64,000 nucleotides of DNA from Homoserinimonas aerilata (GTDB taxonomy: Bacteria > Actinomycetota > Actinomycetes > Actinomycetales > Microbacteriaceae): assembly GCF_006716125.1 (NCBI RefSeq), contig NZ_VFOM01000001.1:868001-932000 (forward strand). The letters are read 5' to 3'. The notes beneath the pieces are model-generated. The model was not told the DNA's origin. It ran no database searches and saw only the letters and a program-made list of their open reading frames with translations. Both the position numbers and the translations under genes were made by a program. This document shows, in pieces, positions 62,293 to 64,000 of this stretch (positions within the stretch are counted from its first letter, which is position 1; each line of letters opens with the position of its first letter).

Positions 62293-64000
62293 CGGCGGAG
62301 CCGATGGCCCCATCTTCGTCGCGCCTCGATCTGCGGTTGGCGCTGCCCGCTGTCGTCGGCTGGGTTGCCGTGGCTGTTCTCATCGGCAACCCTCCCGGCG
62401 CGGCGCTCGGGGGAGCGGTCGGGGGCGCGGTGGCCGTACTGGCGGCGGGGGCCGTGCTTCTCCTGCGGGCCCGTGGCGGGCTGCGGCGGGTGCTGGCCCT
62501 GCTCGCGGTCTGCGCGATGGCGGCATCCGTTCTTCTTCTCGGCGCGATGGCGAGGGCGGATGCCCGGCAACCTGCGGTGATGCTGCAGGCCGCGCAGGAG
62601 GGCCGCTTCGTGTCCATCGAGGCGACGCTCACGCAGACCGTTCATGACGGCGGTGAGCGGTTCGCGGCGACGGCCGACTCTGTGCAGCTGGAGGGGAAGA
62701 CCCTTGCGGTCTCCGTGCCGATCGTCGTGTTCGCCTCGATCGACCGGCCCTCGGCGATCATCGGTGCCACAGTGCAACTCTCCGGCACCCTGACGGCGAA
62801 CGAGCCCGGCGACGCCGCCGCCTTCCTGGTGTTCTCGCGTGGCACGGCGAGCGTGCTCGGCGAACCGGGCGGGGTGCTCGGTGCTGCGGCCGCGTTGCGC
62901 TCCGGCTTCCTCGACCTCGCGCAGTCGCTTCCCGGTCTCGGCGGAGGTCTTCTTCCAGGCCTCGCGATCGGAGACACCGCGGCCGTCTCCTCAGAACTCG
63001 ACGCGGCAATGAAGGCCAGTTCACTCAGCCACCTGACGGCGGTCTCCGGTGCCAACTGCGCGGTGGTCGTCGGGCTGGTGCTCGTGCTGGGCGGCATGCT
63101 CCGGATGCCGATCGCGGCCCGGATCGTCGCATCCGTCGTCGTCCTGGCCGGTTTTGTGGTGCTCGTCACCCCCGAGCCGAGCGTGCTGAGAGCCGCCGTC
63201 ATGGCGGTGTCGGTGCTGTTCGCCCGGCTGGGCGGGCGTGGGGCGGGCGGGGTGCCTGTGCTTTCCCTCGCCGTGCTCGTGCTGCTCGCCATCGACCCAT
63301 GGCTGGCGCGTTCCTTCGGCTTCGTGCTCTCCGTGCTCGCCACGGCAGGACTGCTCGTGCTGGCCGGCCCGCTGGCGCGATTCCTGTCGGCGTGGATGCC
63401 GTCTCCTGTCGCTCTCCTGATCGGGGTTCCGCTGGCCGCCCAGCTGGCCTGCCAGCCCATCATCATCCTGCTCTCACCGACGATCCCGCTGTACGGCGTG
63501 GTCGCGAACATCCTCGCGGGGCCGGCCGCACCGGTTGCGACGGTGCTGGGGCTCGTGGCCTGCCTCATCGCGCCGCTGTGGGCGGGCTTCGCCCAGCTTG
63601 TGGCGTGGGTGGCGTGGTTCCCGTCGAGCTGGATCGCGGCGGTCGCGATGTTCTTCGCGGGGCTGCCCGGCAGCGGATTGCCATGGGCCGAGGGTGCTGC
63701 AGGGGCGGTGCTCGCCGCGATCGTCACCATCTCGGCGGTGCTGGGCGTGCTCGCCTCGCCCGGTCGCATCCGCACAGGCTCAGGCGTGTTGGTTCTTGTG
63801 CTTCTGATGGCCTGGTTGGGTGCCGTCGGCGGTGAGCAGCTGCGCCGGCGGCTCGCACCGCCCGCAGACTGGCAGATCGCCGCCTGCGACATCGGGCAGG
63901 GTGACGCCGTGCTGGTGCGCAGCGCGGGCGCCATCGCGCTCGTCGACACGGGCCCCGACCCCGCACTGCTCGCCGACTGCCTCGACCGTCTGGGTGTCGC
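62289..64000 (+). CDS. comEC: ComEC/Rec2 DNA-uptake channel (3' end outside the window)
   Basis: At least 570 residues are seen and no stop before the window end. Start GTG 62289 overlaps the comEA stop (GTGA). The competence domain shows KASSLSHLTAVSGANCAVV (about 241-259), an NPIPGVPLAAQLACQP-like region with many helices, and, at the end, IAACDIGQGDAVLVRS and ALVDTGPDP, the start of the metallo-beta-lactamase-like domain. ComEC forms the inner-membrane channel for single-stranded DNA. Confidence 0.93.
   Translation, partial: MTAEPMAPSSSRLDLRLALPAVVGWVAVAVLIGNPPGAALGGAVGGAVAVLAAGAVLLLRARGGLRRVLALLAVCAMAASVLLLGAMARADARQPAVMLQAAQEGRFVSIEATLTQTVHDGGERFAATADSVQLEGKTLAVSVPIVVFASIDRPSAIIGATVQLSGTLTANEPGDAAAFLVFSRGTASVLGEPGGVLGAAAALRSGFLDLAQSLPGLGGGLLPGLAIGDTAAVSSELDAAMKASSLSHLTAVSGANCAVVVGLVLVLGGMLRMPIAARIVASVVVLAGFVVLVTPEPSVLRAAVMAVSVLFARLGGRGAGGVPVLSLAVLVLLAIDPWLARSFGFVLSVLATAGLLVLAGPLARFLSAWMPSPVALLIGVPLAAQLACQPIIILLSPTIPLYGVVANILAGPAAPVATVLGLVACLIAPLWAGFAQLVAWVAWFPSSWIAAVAMFFAGLPGSGLPWAEGAAGAVLAAIVTISAVLGVLASPGRIRTGSGVLVLVLLMAWLGAVGGEQLRRRLAPPADWQIAACDIGQGDAVLVRSAGAIALVDTGPDPALLADCLDRLGV

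Noticed and set aside
1..64000. Prophage, insertion sequence, rRNA, integrase or toxin-antitoxin genes
   Set aside because: No transposase, recombinase or phage motif appears in any convincing frame; the region is nearly all core genes with one tRNA.
62289..64000. comEC as a broken gene because it has no stop in the window
   Set aside because: The frame stays open to the last base with conserved motifs; it simply runs past the window end.

Overview
The window is a high-GC actinobacterial chromosome segment (roughly two-thirds G+C by eye). It is most like the family Microbacteriaceae. This rests on the gene order ileS-folC-DUF4233-ndk, then rne, then rplU-rpmA-obg-proB-proA-nadD-rsfS, and leuS-comEA-comEC, plus a translational T-box before ileS and many genes that seem to be read from leaderless transcripts. 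I see no rRNA, insertion sequence, prophage or CRISPR array. This is mostly vegetative core genome with ordinary accessory genes in between.

Layout. 1-6112 is a minus-strand block: a dipeptide-type binding lipoprotein, the biotin carrier BioY, an enoyl-CoA hydratase, a MalY/PatB aminotransferase, and a pair of exported proteins (PKD-like plus lipoprotein). 6239-7602 is a self-contained GntR/DUF1648 pair. 7603-13570 holds a long palindrome, a T-box and ileS-folC-DUF4233-ndk. 13604-20895 has a VKOR-like protein, RNase E with a long leader, and a permease trio (DUF318, TIGR03943, unknown). 21817-30580 is the ribosomal L21/L27-Obg-ProB/A-NadD-RsfS block, ended by tRNA-Ala(GGC). 30894-34644 is a tight three-gene operon: an atypical S-adenosylhomocysteine-hydrolase-like protein, an amidohydrolase/deaminase and a DUF985 cupin. 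34792-37338 is a polar amino-acid ABC transporter. 37428-50000 mixes a TRIC channel, an M20 hydrolase, an SDR with a zinc-knuckle-like segment, a Ski2-like helicase, an MFS pump, a quinone oxidoreductase, a FUSC protein and an AlkZ-like protein. 49843-55901 has a GH15 hydrolase, Zwf, a siderophore-interacting protein, an App1-like phosphatase and a TetR regulator. 55938-64000 has DedA, PabC, PabB, LeuS, ComEA and the start of ComEC.

How the genes work together. IleS and LeuS charge isoleucine and leucine tRNAs. FolC, PabB and PabC are folate steps. ProB and ProA are the first two steps of proline synthesis. Obg, RsfS, L21, L27 and RNase E serve ribosome biogenesis and RNA turnover. ComEA and ComEC are the DNA-uptake channel parts.

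The most interesting signals are: (1) a recurrent TANNNT-6/7 nt-ATG arrangement at about 13-14 genes, implying leaderless mRNAs; (2) an extreme case at pabC/pabB, where two such promoters are interlocked in 11 bp; (3) a strong excess of the hexamer GGATGC/GCATCC throughout the window, sometimes as inverted pairs; (4) the SAH-hydrolase-like/deaminase/cupin operon, a candidate non-canonical nucleoside-thioether pathway; and (5) several structured leaders and palindromes. All counts and pairings were made by hand.
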